Shown here in pieces: positions 1 through 7,900 of a stretch of 11,960 bases of DNA. Position 1 is the first letter of the stretch. Each line of letters opens with the position of its first letter. This DNA is from Chrysochromulina parva (taxonomy: Eukaryota > Haptophyta > Prymnesiales > Chrysochromulinaceae), in the NCBI GenBank assembly GCA_002887195.1, contig PJAB01001832.1:1-11960 (forward strand), written 5' to 3'. The notes under the pieces were generated by a model. The model did not search any database, was not told where the DNA came from, and saw nothing but the letters and a program-made list of their open reading frames with translations. The position numbers and the translations under genes were made by a program.

Positions 1-451
1 ACGGCCGGGAGACATCTCCCCGCCTATCCCCTTTCCCCCTGGCTGGGCTACTGATGGCCCCGCCGACTGTCTCTTCACACGGTGGTTCACGGCCGCTTAA
101 CTGTTGGGGTCAAGCGGCAGGGAAAAGGACAAGTCAATTCACGGACACGACCTCAACATAAGTTGGAGCTCAGTTTCAGTTTCAGTTTCTTCGCGGTCCC
201 CCCACGCTCACTCCACCGTCTCGACGGACGGCTCCGCTCCCCTCGGTCAACACAAGTACTGAGTACTCGCTCATAAGTTGGAGCCTTCTCCGGAGCACGC
301 TTCGCCCCTCTGGCTCTCTACTGGCTCTCGGCCCTGTCCCCTTCTCCCATATAACCCCAAACCCTTCCCCCCAGCACGACGCACCACCACCAGCTTTACC
401 AACGCCCCGGAAGCGCATCTAAGCCGGCCTCCTGCGCACTCCCTTGCTCCC
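1..451. other. Left flank, 3' side of the TRAPPC12-like gene, no gene seen
   Basis: This stretch lies downstream of the TRAPPC12-like stop codon. It should include that gene's 3' UTR and part of whatever lies beyond the window. I see no convincing coding region: the open frames here are short and give proline/arginine-rich products without recognisable motifs. It holds a 12-bp direct repeat (CATAAGTTGGAG at 157-168 and 272-283), a CAGTTT run of about three copies near 170-190, and the doubled palindrome AGTACT-G-AGTACT at 255-267. No AATAAA-type poly(A) signal is obvious on the minus strand just after the stop. Confidence 0.5.
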
Positions 452-1693
452 TCACTTGGGCTCGTCGAGCTTGAGGACGCCCATATCAAAGTCGTCGGTG
501 GACGTCGCGACCACGAGGCGTTCGAGCACCTCCTTGGCCGCGCCACCACCCTCGCGCATCTGGTAGAGCGCCGACAGGTTGGACACGATCACCTCGTGCA
601 TGCCGCATGGGTCCGCCTTCAGCTGCGCCTCGAGGGTCCCGATCGCGTCCGTGAGGGCGCCGCAGTAGAGCTGGCATACGGCCGCGTTGTTCGCGGCGAG
701 TGCATTCGCCGGCTCGAGCGCGCGCGCGGCCTCGAACTCGGCGAGGGCCGTGCTGTACTGCGAGCGCGCCATCTGGAGCATACCGCGCGTCACACGCAGC
801 ACGACAGAGGCATCGGGCGCACCAAGCGATGCCTCGAGGCGCTGTAGCGCGTCGGCGGCGGCGGCGAGGTTGCCCAGCTGAAGGTATACCCGCGCGAGCA
901 ACGCAAGTAGCGGCGTGAGCGACTTGGGCGCCGTCGGGTACTTGGCTGTCTCGTCCTCGTCGGTCGCGCCCGGCTCACTCGCCTCCTCCGCAGCCGACGA
1001 TTGCACCTCGAGAATGATCTGCTCAAGGTGCGTGGCCGCGTTTGGGTAGTCGTGCAGCGCGCACAGCACGTTGACGATGGCCAACACCACCTGCGTGCGG
1101 CGCGCAAGGCCGCCGCCTGCGCCAGCGCTGCCGCTAGCAGCCTCGGCCTCGGACGCCAGCAGCGTGTACAGGCGTGCGAGGGCGTGGTCAAATTTGCCCG
1201 AGTAGGCGGGGAGCAGCGCGTGCAGCAAGTGCAGCGAATAAGGCACCATCGAGCCCGTGCACCCCGGATAGATCCCAGGGTAGCCCTCGTACTGCCAGCT
1301 CTCCGCGTGAAGGTCTCCGAGTAGCGTCATCTCGCGCTCAGCCCGCGCGACCTCGCGCAGCTTGAGGAGCGCGACGATGTATGACCAGCGCAGCCGAAGC
1401 AGCTTGTCGACCGGGTGCGACTGCGAGAGCAGCCGCTCGCTCAGGGACGCGGCCGCACGCCACGCCCCGCACGAGGCGAGCATGCGAACGCCCTCCTCCG
1501 TCGCGGGCACGCTGGACTCGCCGTGCAGTTTCTTTGGCGCGCTCCGCCCAAGGAAGGTGACGACGGGGTCCATCGGAGGCGGCGGCGCGTACGGCGGTGG
1601 AGGCGGCGCCGGGGGTGCAGCTGCGGCCAACTCGGTCGGAGCCGCAAGCATCGAGAGCGGGTCGTCTGAGACGCTAGTTGCTTCAAGCGACAT
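452..1693 (-). CDS. TRAPPC12: TRAPPC12-like TPR protein (TRAPP complex subunit 12)
   Basis: A 413-residue protein resembling the conserved C-terminal TPR half of TRAPP subunit 12 (TTC15). In other eukaryotes this is a subunit of the TRAPPIII tethering complex, acting in ER-Golgi and autophagy-related vesicle traffic. Residues 20-41 are Ala/Pro-rich low complexity. From about 65 on the protein is all-helical. The family signature MVPYSLHLLHALLPAY lies at about 149-164, preceded by a YPGIYPG segment. TPR-like helix pairs follow at about 265-295, 300-335 and 338-370, and the end FDMGVLKL (about 411-418 in family style, here 411-408 from the tail) matches the family's FNTxCLKL ending. An acidic insert, roughly 241-260, separates two helices. 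Start: the frame is open to 1747 but only a TTG lies there and a stop sits just upstream, so ATG at 1693 is used. The length is near plant and protist forms and much shorter than the animal protein, which has a long disordered N-terminus. No intron is needed. Family assignment is from motif recall, not from a search. Confidence 0.85.
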   Translation of the reverse strand: MSLEATSVSDDPLSMLAAPTELAAAAPPAPPPPPYAPPPPMDPVVTFLGRSAPKKLHGESSVPATEEGVRMLASCGAWRAAASLSERLLSQSHPVDKLLRLRWSYIVALLKLREVARAEREMTLLGDLHAESWQYEGYPGIYPGCTGSMVPYSLHLLHALLPAYSGKFDHALARLYTLLASEAEAASGSAGAGGGLARRTQVVLAIVNVLCALHDYPNAATHLEQIILEVQSSAAEEASEPGATDEDETAKYPTAPKSLTPLLALLARVYLQLGNLAAAADALQRLEASLGAPDASVVLRVTRGMLQMARSQYSTALAEFEAARALEPANALAANNAAVCQLYCGALTDAIGTLEAQLKADPCGMHEVIVSNLSALYQMREGGGAAKEVLERLVVATSTDDFDMGVLKLDEPK

Positions 1694-1967
1694 GACTTCG
1701 GGCTCGCTCAAAGGGTTCGAGCAGGGCTTGGGCTCGAGAACGTGCAACTATACTCCACCGCGCTATCGCGCATTGTTTCGCGCGATGATGAAGTGTGAAT
1801 GAACTGGCTGTTAATATTCGGCCGCATGGCCTCCAATGTGGGGGGGGGGGATTTATGGGTGAGCCCGAAGAGGCCGCTCGCTGCGGAGTGGGGTTAGGTC
1901 GGTTTGGCTTGATCTTAGTTTTCTGGACTTGTGTCGCGGGGTCTGAGGATGAACCACAATTCCAAGT

Positions 1968-1998
1968 CAGACCGGAGGTCAGACCAGACCGGAAGTCA
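1968..1998. repeat. 14-bp imperfect direct repeat, spacing 17
   Basis: CAGACCGGAGGTCA (1968-1981) and CAGACCGGAAGTCA (1985-1998) differ at one base and start 17 bp apart. They lie about 280-300 nt upstream of the TRAPPC12-like ATG and about 190-220 nt past the kinase stop. The pair could be a doubled factor-binding site or a chance duplication; the sequence does not tell which. Confidence 0.5.
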
Positions 1999-2078
1999 TT
2001 GAATGCGACCAGGTTTTCACTCGTTTTACACGCAACCGCGCATCTTACCCGCGTAACTATACCGCCATTACAGGTGCC

Positions 2079-2103
2079 CTCTCGAGCACATGGCGCTCGA
2101 GAG
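2079..2103. repeat. 9-bp perfect hairpin in kinase 3' region
   Basis: CTCTCGAGC (2079-2087) and GCTCGAGAG (2095-2103) are exact reverse complements around a 7-nt spacer. The stem begins 84 nt past the kinase stop codon in the direction of transcription, so it should lie in the kinase 3' UTR or just beyond it. It could be a 3'-end processing or RNA-stability structure. No U-tract follows, so it does not look like a bacterial-type terminator. Confidence 0.45.
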
Positions 2104-2186
2104 CCGAGGAGCGAGGTGTCGGGGCGGGGACAGGTGGCCGTCTCTCGTCTGCACTCAAAAGCACGTAAATATCTCGTATGACCGTT

Positions 2187-4601
2187 TCACCGGCCGGGGG
2201 AACCGGGAGATGCGCCTGGAGATCCTCGCTCCGACTTCCGCCATTCAATCCGGTGCCTCAGGTCGTTGGGTGACAGCGCCACCGCCGACGCGAAGGACCG
2301 ACTGCGCCGACTGCGGCCCATGCCTGGTGCACCCGCCGCCTCCACCCCGCCGCGCGAAGGCGAATGCTCGGCCGCTTCGGGACGGCGCTTCGAAGGCGAG
2401 TGCTCGGGACGGCGCCAGCTGCGCTTGTCGGTGCGTCCGCCCGGACCGGCCTTCTCAGCCGCCGCCTTCTCGGGAGAGGGGGAGGTCTCCCCCCCTAGCG
2501 TCTCCCTCCCGAAGGCACTCGGGAGGGGAGGGCGGAACTCGGAGGACGAGGGCGAAGCCCGGGCGTCACCAGGTCCCGCTCTGGCCGCCACCTTCTCGGC
2601 CGCCGCCTTCTCGGCCTCAGCCTTCTCTGCCGCCGCCTTCTCACCCGCCGCCCTGGCCGCCGCCCTGGCCACCGCACACTCGGCCACCGCGCGCTCAGCC
2701 ACTGGTACCGTATACAGTCGCATCGCCGCCGGAAGCTCCGCCGTCAGGTAGGACACGTCCACTGGCGCTGCGCCGCCGTACGGATCGATGCTGTGCGGCG
2801 CGCGCCCCATGCGCGCCTTTGGTGGCGCGGGCGTCGCGACCGGCCGCTCAAGCGTCGCATAGCTCACGTTGACAGGCGTCGCGTTGCCGTATGGACTCGG
2901 CTTGGGCGCCGTAACGGGCGCGGTGACGGGCGCCGTGATGGGCGCCTCTTCGCGCTGTATTGGGCACCTCACCGGTCGCACCTCCTCGCGCAGCGTGTCG
3001 TAGCTCACGTGTACCGGCGTTGCCTCGCCATAGGGGCTCGCTTTGGCGTGTGCTAATTGCGCGGCGCTCGGCGGCGGCTCGCTCGCCACCGCCCATTCCG
3101 ATGCCATCCACATCTGTAGACGTGCAGCGGCCTCCTCGCTCAACGGCGGTGCGACCGGAGCATTTGGTGCGACCGGAGCATTCGGTGCGACCGGAGCATT
3201 CGGTGCGACCGGAGCATTCGGTGCGACCGGAGCATTCGGTGCGAGCGGCACCCCCTGCACCGTGCTCGCGCTGCTGTTTGCCCAGCCGACCCCATCTTCG
3301 ACGCCAACTTCGCCACCGCCATCCGGCAACGGCGGCGTTGATGCAGGGGGCTGCGCTCGCGGCGGCGGCGGCGGCCGGAGGGTGCCTCCATCGCCACCGC
3401 TCACAAGGAGGGTACCGGTACCATCGCTTTGGCGTTGGAGGACGAGCGTCGGCGCGTCTGCCCCATCTGTGGCCGCGCACGCCAGTAGTTGCGTGCTAGT
3501 CTGTGCCATGAGCGTCGCCGCCATGCTGCCCTCGCCCGCGGTCTGCACTAGCTCAGTGCCAAGGCCGCTGGCCGGCAGCGTCTGTGGGAGAGTGTCGCCC
3601 GGCGCCGCGCCTGTAGAGTATGTCGCGCTAGCCGTGGCCCGTGCCGCGCGCGCGCCCATCGTGCGCGTCGCCAGCGGCAGCAGCCGTCGCTGTTGCTCCT
3701 CAGGCCGATGATTGCATTCAAGCAGCCACGGGTGAGCAAGCAGCTGCGAAGCCGTTTGGCGCCCGTCGGGTGCGGCGACGAGGCAACCTTGTAGCCAGGC
3801 GGCGAGGGCAGCCGAGACGGGCTCTCCCTCGCCCGCCGAGTTGAGCGTGGGCGGTGGAGCGCTCGTAATCAGTAGCAGCACTCGGAGCGCCGGCTGCACG
3901 TCCCAATGCGGCGGCCGGCCGCGCGCGCACTCGATGATTGTGATCCCGAGTGACCAGACATCCGCGGCGGCCGCGTACTCGCCGCCGCTCACAACCTCAG
4001 GCGCCATCCAATGCGGCGTGCCGATCGCCGTCGAGCGCTGCGGCATCGTCGCTGTCAGCTGCGCCGACACCCCAAAATCGCACAGCTTGAGCTCTCCGCG
4101 CGCACTCAGCAGCAGGTTGCCCGCCTTGATATCGCGATGGACCACGTGCGCCTCGTTGTGCAGATAGGCGAGCGCGGCGCACGCTCCCGCTCCTATGGCG
4201 ACCAGTGCGGGCTCGGCCAGACCCAAGGGCGTGCCGTCCTCCCGCAGCTGCGCCCGCAGCACGTCGACGAGGCTCCCTGCCTCACACAGCTCGACGCACA
4301 GGTGCAGCGCCCTTTCGTGGTAAAAAGCGCCGTGGAAGGCCACAATGTGTGGAGAGACGCAGCGGCGCAGCACATCGGCCTCGCGTGCGAGCTCGGCGCG
4401 GGCCGCCGCGCTCGTATCCGCCTCGTCCAGTGGGATGGCCTTGATGGCGACTGCCACCCCTGAGGCACGGTCCATGGCGGCGTGCACGCGGCCGTACGAG
4501 CCGCTGCCGATGAGCGCGCGGCGCTCGTATCGCAGGCTCGGATCCTGGTACAGGATGGTCGCCCCACAGAGCGCGTCGGAGCATGGTGGTGGAGGGGGCA
4601 T
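2187..4601 (-). CDS. Ste20/GCK-type Ser/Thr protein kinase with repeat-rich tail
   Basis: An 804-residue protein with an N-terminal kinase domain (about 25-293) and a roughly 510-residue disordered tail. All catalytic elements are visible: glycine loop GSGSYGRV (32-39), VAIK lysine K54, helix-C Glu probably E74, HRDIKAGN (155-162; Asp157), DFG (175-177), and the Ste20 signature GTPHWMAPE (194-202). T191 aligns with the activating Thr of MST1/2. The sequence around HRDIKAGN, DFGVSAQL and WSLGIT is closest to MST/GCK-type Ste20 kinases. These usually act in Hippo-like, MAPK or cytokinetic signalling; its substrate here is unknown. The tail holds five NAPVAP hexapeptides (about 455-485), three PYGxATPVxVSYxTL motifs (523-537, 570-584, 607-620), KAAAEK repeats (654-670) and a basic SP-rich end. 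I see no SARAH domain, so MST orthology is not claimed. Start: ATG at 4601 is chosen because coding-like composition begins there. An in-frame ATG at 4850 would add 83 residues. Confidence 0.88.
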   Translation of the reverse strand: MPPPPPCSDALCGATILYQDPSLRYERRALIGSGSYGRVHAAMDRASGVAVAIKAIPLDEADTSAAARAELAREADVLRRCVSPHIVAFHGAFYHERALHLCVELCEAGSLVDVLRAQLREDGTPLGLAEPALVAIGAGACAALAYLHNEAHVVHRDIKAGNLLLSARGELKLCDFGVSAQLTATMPQRSTAIGTPHWMAPEVVSGGEYAAAADVWSLGITIIECARGRPPHWDVQPALRVLLLITSAPPPTLNSAGEGEPVSAALAAWLQGCLVAAPDGRQTASQLLAHPWLLECNHRPEEQQRRLLPLATRTMGARAARATASATYSTGAAPGDTLPQTLPASGLGTELVQTAGEGSMAATLMAQTSTQLLACAATDGADAPTLVLQRQSDGTGTLLVSGGDGGTLRPPPPPRAQPPASTPPLPDGGGEVGVEDGVGWANSSASTVQGVPLAPNAPVAPNAPVAPNAPVAPNAPVAPNAPVAPPLSEEAAARLQMWMASEWAVASEPPPSAAQLAHAKASPYGEATPVHVSYDTLREEVRPVRCPIQREEAPITAPVTAPVTAPKPSPYGNATPVNVSYATLERPVATPAPPKARMGRAPHSIDPYGGAAPVDVSYLTAELPAAMRLYTVPVAERAVAECAVARAAARAAGEKAAAEKAEAEKAAAEKVAARAGPGDARASPSSSEFRPPLPSAFGRETLGGETSPSPEKAAAEKAGPGGRTDKRSWRRPEHSPSKRRPEAAEHSPSRGGVEAAGAPGMGRSRRSRSFASAVALSPNDLRHRIEWRKSERGSPGASPGSPGR
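2592..2642 (-). repeat. 15-bp repeats encoding KAAAE units in kinase tail
   Basis: Residues 654-670 read as EK followed by three Ala/Glu-Lys pentads (AAAEK, AEAEK, AAAEK). They are encoded by diverged 15-bp units; a further AAAEK copy sits at about 713-717. This charged, helix-prone stretch may form a short single helix or coiled coil. Nucleotide units differ at third positions, suggesting an older expansion than the 18-bp repeat in the same gene. Confidence 0.6.
2742..3035 (-). repeat. Three-copy PYGxATPVxVSYxTL motif in kinase tail
   Basis: Within the kinase frame, three 14-15-residue motifs occur at nt 2991-3035, 2850-2894 and 2742-2783: PYGEATPVHVSYDTL, PYGNATPVNVSYATL and PYGGAAPVDVSYLT. 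Pro-Tyr-Gly, Pro-Val, Val-Ser-Tyr and Thr are kept, while the residues between copies differ in length and sequence. Conservation of motif against diverged linkers points to selection on a docking or phosphorylation motif. I do not recognise it as a named domain. Confidence 0.75.
3148..3250 (-). repeat. 18-bp minisatellite encoding NAPVAP in the kinase
   Basis: Five consecutive copies of GGTGCGACCGGAGCATTC (plus strand) run from 3148 to 3237. Only the first differs, by its last base, and a broken sixth copy reaches 3250. The unit is a multiple of three and encodes the hexapeptide NAPVAP. Near identity of the copies indicates recent slippage or unequal exchange, so copy number is likely to vary between strains without shifting the frame. 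Confidence 0.9.
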
Positions 4602-4916
4602 CCAAACCGTTCGACGGAGGCACACGACGACACAGGCAACGTGAAGACGTCGACGAAATGTCGCGAACAAATCCGCGGGTGAGAGCCCGCGCGGCTGGAC
4701 GTCACAGCGATTCCGCTCGATACAAGCTAGATCTCGTGTCTGCCCGAACACGAAGTTGCAACTATTGACGAATCCTGTCGAAAGTTTCACCGAAAAGAAC
4801 AGAACTGGACAGTGCCTTAACGTTGGGCTCGGCCCCGCAGCCCCAATCATACTGTGCCACCCCTACTTAATTTCGATCTACTCTAGAAGCCTCTCAAGTC
4901 AAACGCTTATCGTATC
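4602..4916. other. Intergenic: kinase 5' region and membrane-protein 3' region
   Basis: This 315-nt gap between the membrane-protein stop and the chosen kinase ATG has a lower GC content than either gene, as expected of untranslated and promoter DNA. It contains a 6-bp hairpin CGCGGG/CCCGCG (4674-4691, 6-nt loop) about 72 nt upstream of the kinase ATG. It also contains the 10-bp palindrome AGTTGCAACT (4754-4763) and an in-frame ATG at 4850 that could extend the kinase. No clear TATA box or poly(A) signal is visible. Confidence 0.55.
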
Positions 4917-7900
4917 TTAGACCCGCTGATCGTCCACGCCATGAGCAATCCTACGAGACCGTTCATCCGAGCCTCGAATGCGGGCGGCCTCCTCCGCGGC
5001 GACGGCCCGGTCGAATTCGGCGAGCTCGACCTTCTCATCAAGCTCCTGGAGCGAGTCGTACACAAAGGTGCGGTTGTGGATAGGATCGACGGCGTAGTTA
5101 CCCTGCCCGTCTTTCGACAGATGGTGCACAAACTCCGTCTTCGGGTCGAAGTAGTACTTGGAGCTAAGGTTCGTGCGGAAGGTGCGCCAGTGGGGTAGCG
5201 GTTCGATGGGCGTGAGCCCTGGCTCGTCCTCGTCAGCAGGCTTGCCATCGGCGCTGGCGCTGGCCGCTTGGAGCTCGACGTCGCCGTCGTCCTCGACGAT
5301 CTCGATCTGCTCGCCTGAAAGGTCGGCGCGCCCCGTGATGAGGAGCAGCCCGTCCTTGATCCAGAGTAGAGCTAGCAGCAGCAGGAAGCTGATCGAGATG
5401 GTCTTCAGCATGTCGTTGGAGGGGAGGGGCTCGAATAGCGGCGGCGGCGGCGACGGGAAGAGCGGGAACGTTCTGTTGATGGGGCCCAACGGCGGCGGCG
5501 ACGGCGGCGGCGGCGGCGACGGCGGCGGCCGCGTGAACGTAAACGGCGGCGGCGCCAACGGCTGCGACGGCGGCTCGTAAGTTGTTGTGACGGGCGTGTA
5601 CACGGTGACGAGCAGCCATGTGCCGACGGAATGGAGGAGGACGGTGGTGAAGCAGGCAATGCCAGAGTTGCGCCGTTTGCGCAGCAGCCAGAGATGGCCT
5701 GAGCAGATCAGACCCGTGGTGAAGTACGCGCGCCGCACAAGCCCGAACTTTTCGGAGCCAATCTGGCGTTGGAGGAATGAGTTGGGGCGCATATCGGCGT
5801 AGTCGGCGATGAAACGTGCGAGGTTGATTCCGAAACAAATGAAGCCGGCGACGAGCGTCAAAAAGTTGGCGTCGTCCCGACGGCCGACGGCGGCATACTG
5901 GCGCGACGTCAGTCCGGTGAGAATGCCGATCGTCGAGAGGGAACAAAAGAGCTGCCAGTCGTACGGCCTCTCAAACGATTTGAAGTGGAAGCCACCCAAG
6001 AGTCCCACAGGGGAGCCCCAGACGACGAAGACATTCCACCAGAGGCTCGTCTCCTCGACGTACTGCAGCCGGTTGCGTGCGACTAGCCGCAGGTCGGACA
6101 GCCACCAAACGAGAGAGATGAAAAGGCAGCCGCCGCCGACGATGTCGACGGCGAGGCTGTCGCCCGCTGTAAATTTCGACGTGTCGCCTTGGGAGGCGTC
6201 GCCCTCGTTGGCCCTCATATAGAGCCACGTCAGGCAGTAGAGCCCTGCGCCGTACATGTTGAGAATGACGAACGCCTTCCACGAGACCTTGTTCGCGACT
6301 ATCCGGTGCATCCCAAACAGTAGCCCGCCGAACAGCCACGAGAACAGGATGTTCCAATACAGAGGCGACTCGTTCGTGGGGCGGAGGGTGCTGTGCATGA
6401 TGGCGCGCAGGTCGACAGCGAGGCGGGCGAGGAGGGTGAAGAGGAAGCCCGCGGCGAGGATGGCCACGATGAGGCGTATGAAAGTAAAGCCAAACAGTCT
6501 CTCAGTCAGGCCGAGCGCCGCGTCGGCTGCGAGCCCAAAGCCGACGAAGGCGAGCGACGGGTACAGAGCTGCCGAGCGGTAGCGCCGGAGCAGCAGACGA
6601 TGCATGCCGACGGTTCCCAGGAGTCCCCATGAGCCTAGGAAGATCCAAAACTCGACTGCGGGGGCGTGCTGCACCCCGAGGCGCCCGCGCAGGAGCTGCG
6701 CACCGTCGCGAAACCAGAGGGTGAGCGAACCACCCACGAGCACGATGCCCAAGGTCATGCACAGCCGGTAGGCACTCACGAGCGTCCCACTTCCAGCCTC
6801 GATCCAAAGCAGACAGGCCATCCCGAGCAGCGCGCAGTGCACGGACGCGTGCACATAGTGCCGCAGCACCCACCGGTGCGCGCAGCATGGCAGGCCAAGG
6901 ATGAGCCACCAGAGGCGAAGGCTGAGCTGATCGAACGACGCGATCGGCGATGCCGCCTCCCTTGCCGCCCTTGGCGCCTCCGCAGTCGCGCCTCTCCCAT
7001 CGCCGCCGCTGCCGCTGCCGCTCACGTTGTGCCCTTGCCGCCGAGGGCGCGCGGCGGCGGCGGCGGCAACGGCGGTGGCGGCGGCGGCGGCGACTTCCTT
7101 CTCCGTCCGGTGATAGCGCAGCCCGGCTACCATGGGAAGGAGGAGGATGCCGTCGCGCAGCCAGAGGAGCACGGCGATGACAGCAAAGATGGATCCAAGC
7201 ACCCGCACGTAATTCGACTCGAGGTTCGGGTAATCTCTGGCTTGCACGCGCACTGGGTCGAGCAGCGCCGTGCCGGCGATGATGAGCGTCAAACCGAGCA
7301 CCGTCGCGCCGAACTGGAGGCTCGCAACTCGCCACGAGCGCACCCCGACGCGATGGGCGCCGAACACGCCACCCACGGCCCAGAGCAGCAGCAGAAGCCA
7401 GAAGCGCAGGGGCGGTGCCGTCACCAGCCGATGCACGCGCGCTTCCTCTTGCTGGTTGCGCACGAGAAACGCCGCCAGTGAGGCAGCGCCCGGCTCCGCG
7501 TCGCCCTCGCCCTCGCCGTCAACGGCACCGCCCCGGGCGACGCATGCCGCTGCCGCCGCCCGCGTCCGGACCAGCTGCCGGTGGCGTATCAGCTCGTCGC
7601 TTTGGCTGAAGCCCTTGTAACCACGCCGCCGCTCCTCGCGCCAAGCCTCGAGAGTCCCGCGCGAGGCAGTGTCGTCGCTGCGCGGCAGCAGCGAGCCCAT
7701 CGAGAAGGCCGAGCTGGAGCGACAATCGTCGTCTAAATTGAGGTCAGTCATCCGCACCGGCATGCCGTCCGCCTTTTGAAGCTGATCTACCGCCGAAAGT
7801 ACGAAGGACGTATCCGCCTGCGCGGCCTCGATCGCGGAGGAGAAGAACTCTTGGCGCTCCCGGCGCCGACTCGCATCCTTCTTTGCCCGGTTCAGCCCCG

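Larger units (their letters stand above)
1694..2186. other. Intergenic: TRAPPC12-like 5' region and kinase 3' region
   Basis: This 493-nt gap should contain the 3' UTR of the kinase gene on its right and the promoter and 5' UTR of the TRAPPC12-like gene on its left. Visible elements are a run of 11 G at 1840-1850, an imperfect 14-bp direct repeat at 1968-1981 and 1985-1998 (CAGACCGGAGGTCA and CAGACCGGAAGTCA), and a perfect 9-bp hairpin at 2079-2103. The base composition is less GC-rich than in the neighbouring coding regions. No coding region is supported. Confidence 0.6.

Noticed and set aside
278..847. A 189-codon plus-strand frame overlapping the end of the TRAPPC12-like gene
   Set aside because: It lies mostly antisense to the TPR-coding region, has no recognisable domain, and its composition follows from the gene beneath it.
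1694..1747. Longer N-terminus for the TRAPPC12-like protein
   Set aside because: The frame begins at a TTG directly after a stop codon. No ATG is available, and nuclear genes normally use ATG.
1743..1751. Shared promoter 9-mer ATAGTTGCA upstream of the TRAPPC12-like gene and the kinase (4757-4765)
   Set aside because: A 9-base match between two gaps of this size is expected by chance fairly often. Distances to the ATG differ, and the other two genes lack it.
3148..3250. CRISPR-like array
   Set aside because: The 18-bp units are contiguous with no spacers, lie in frame inside a kinase gene and encode a hexapeptide repeat.
6502..7335. A 277-codon minus-strand frame inside the membrane-protein gene
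   Set aside because: It is a shifted frame of the same strand, Arg-rich and unlike any protein, while the main frame shows regular membrane segments throughout.
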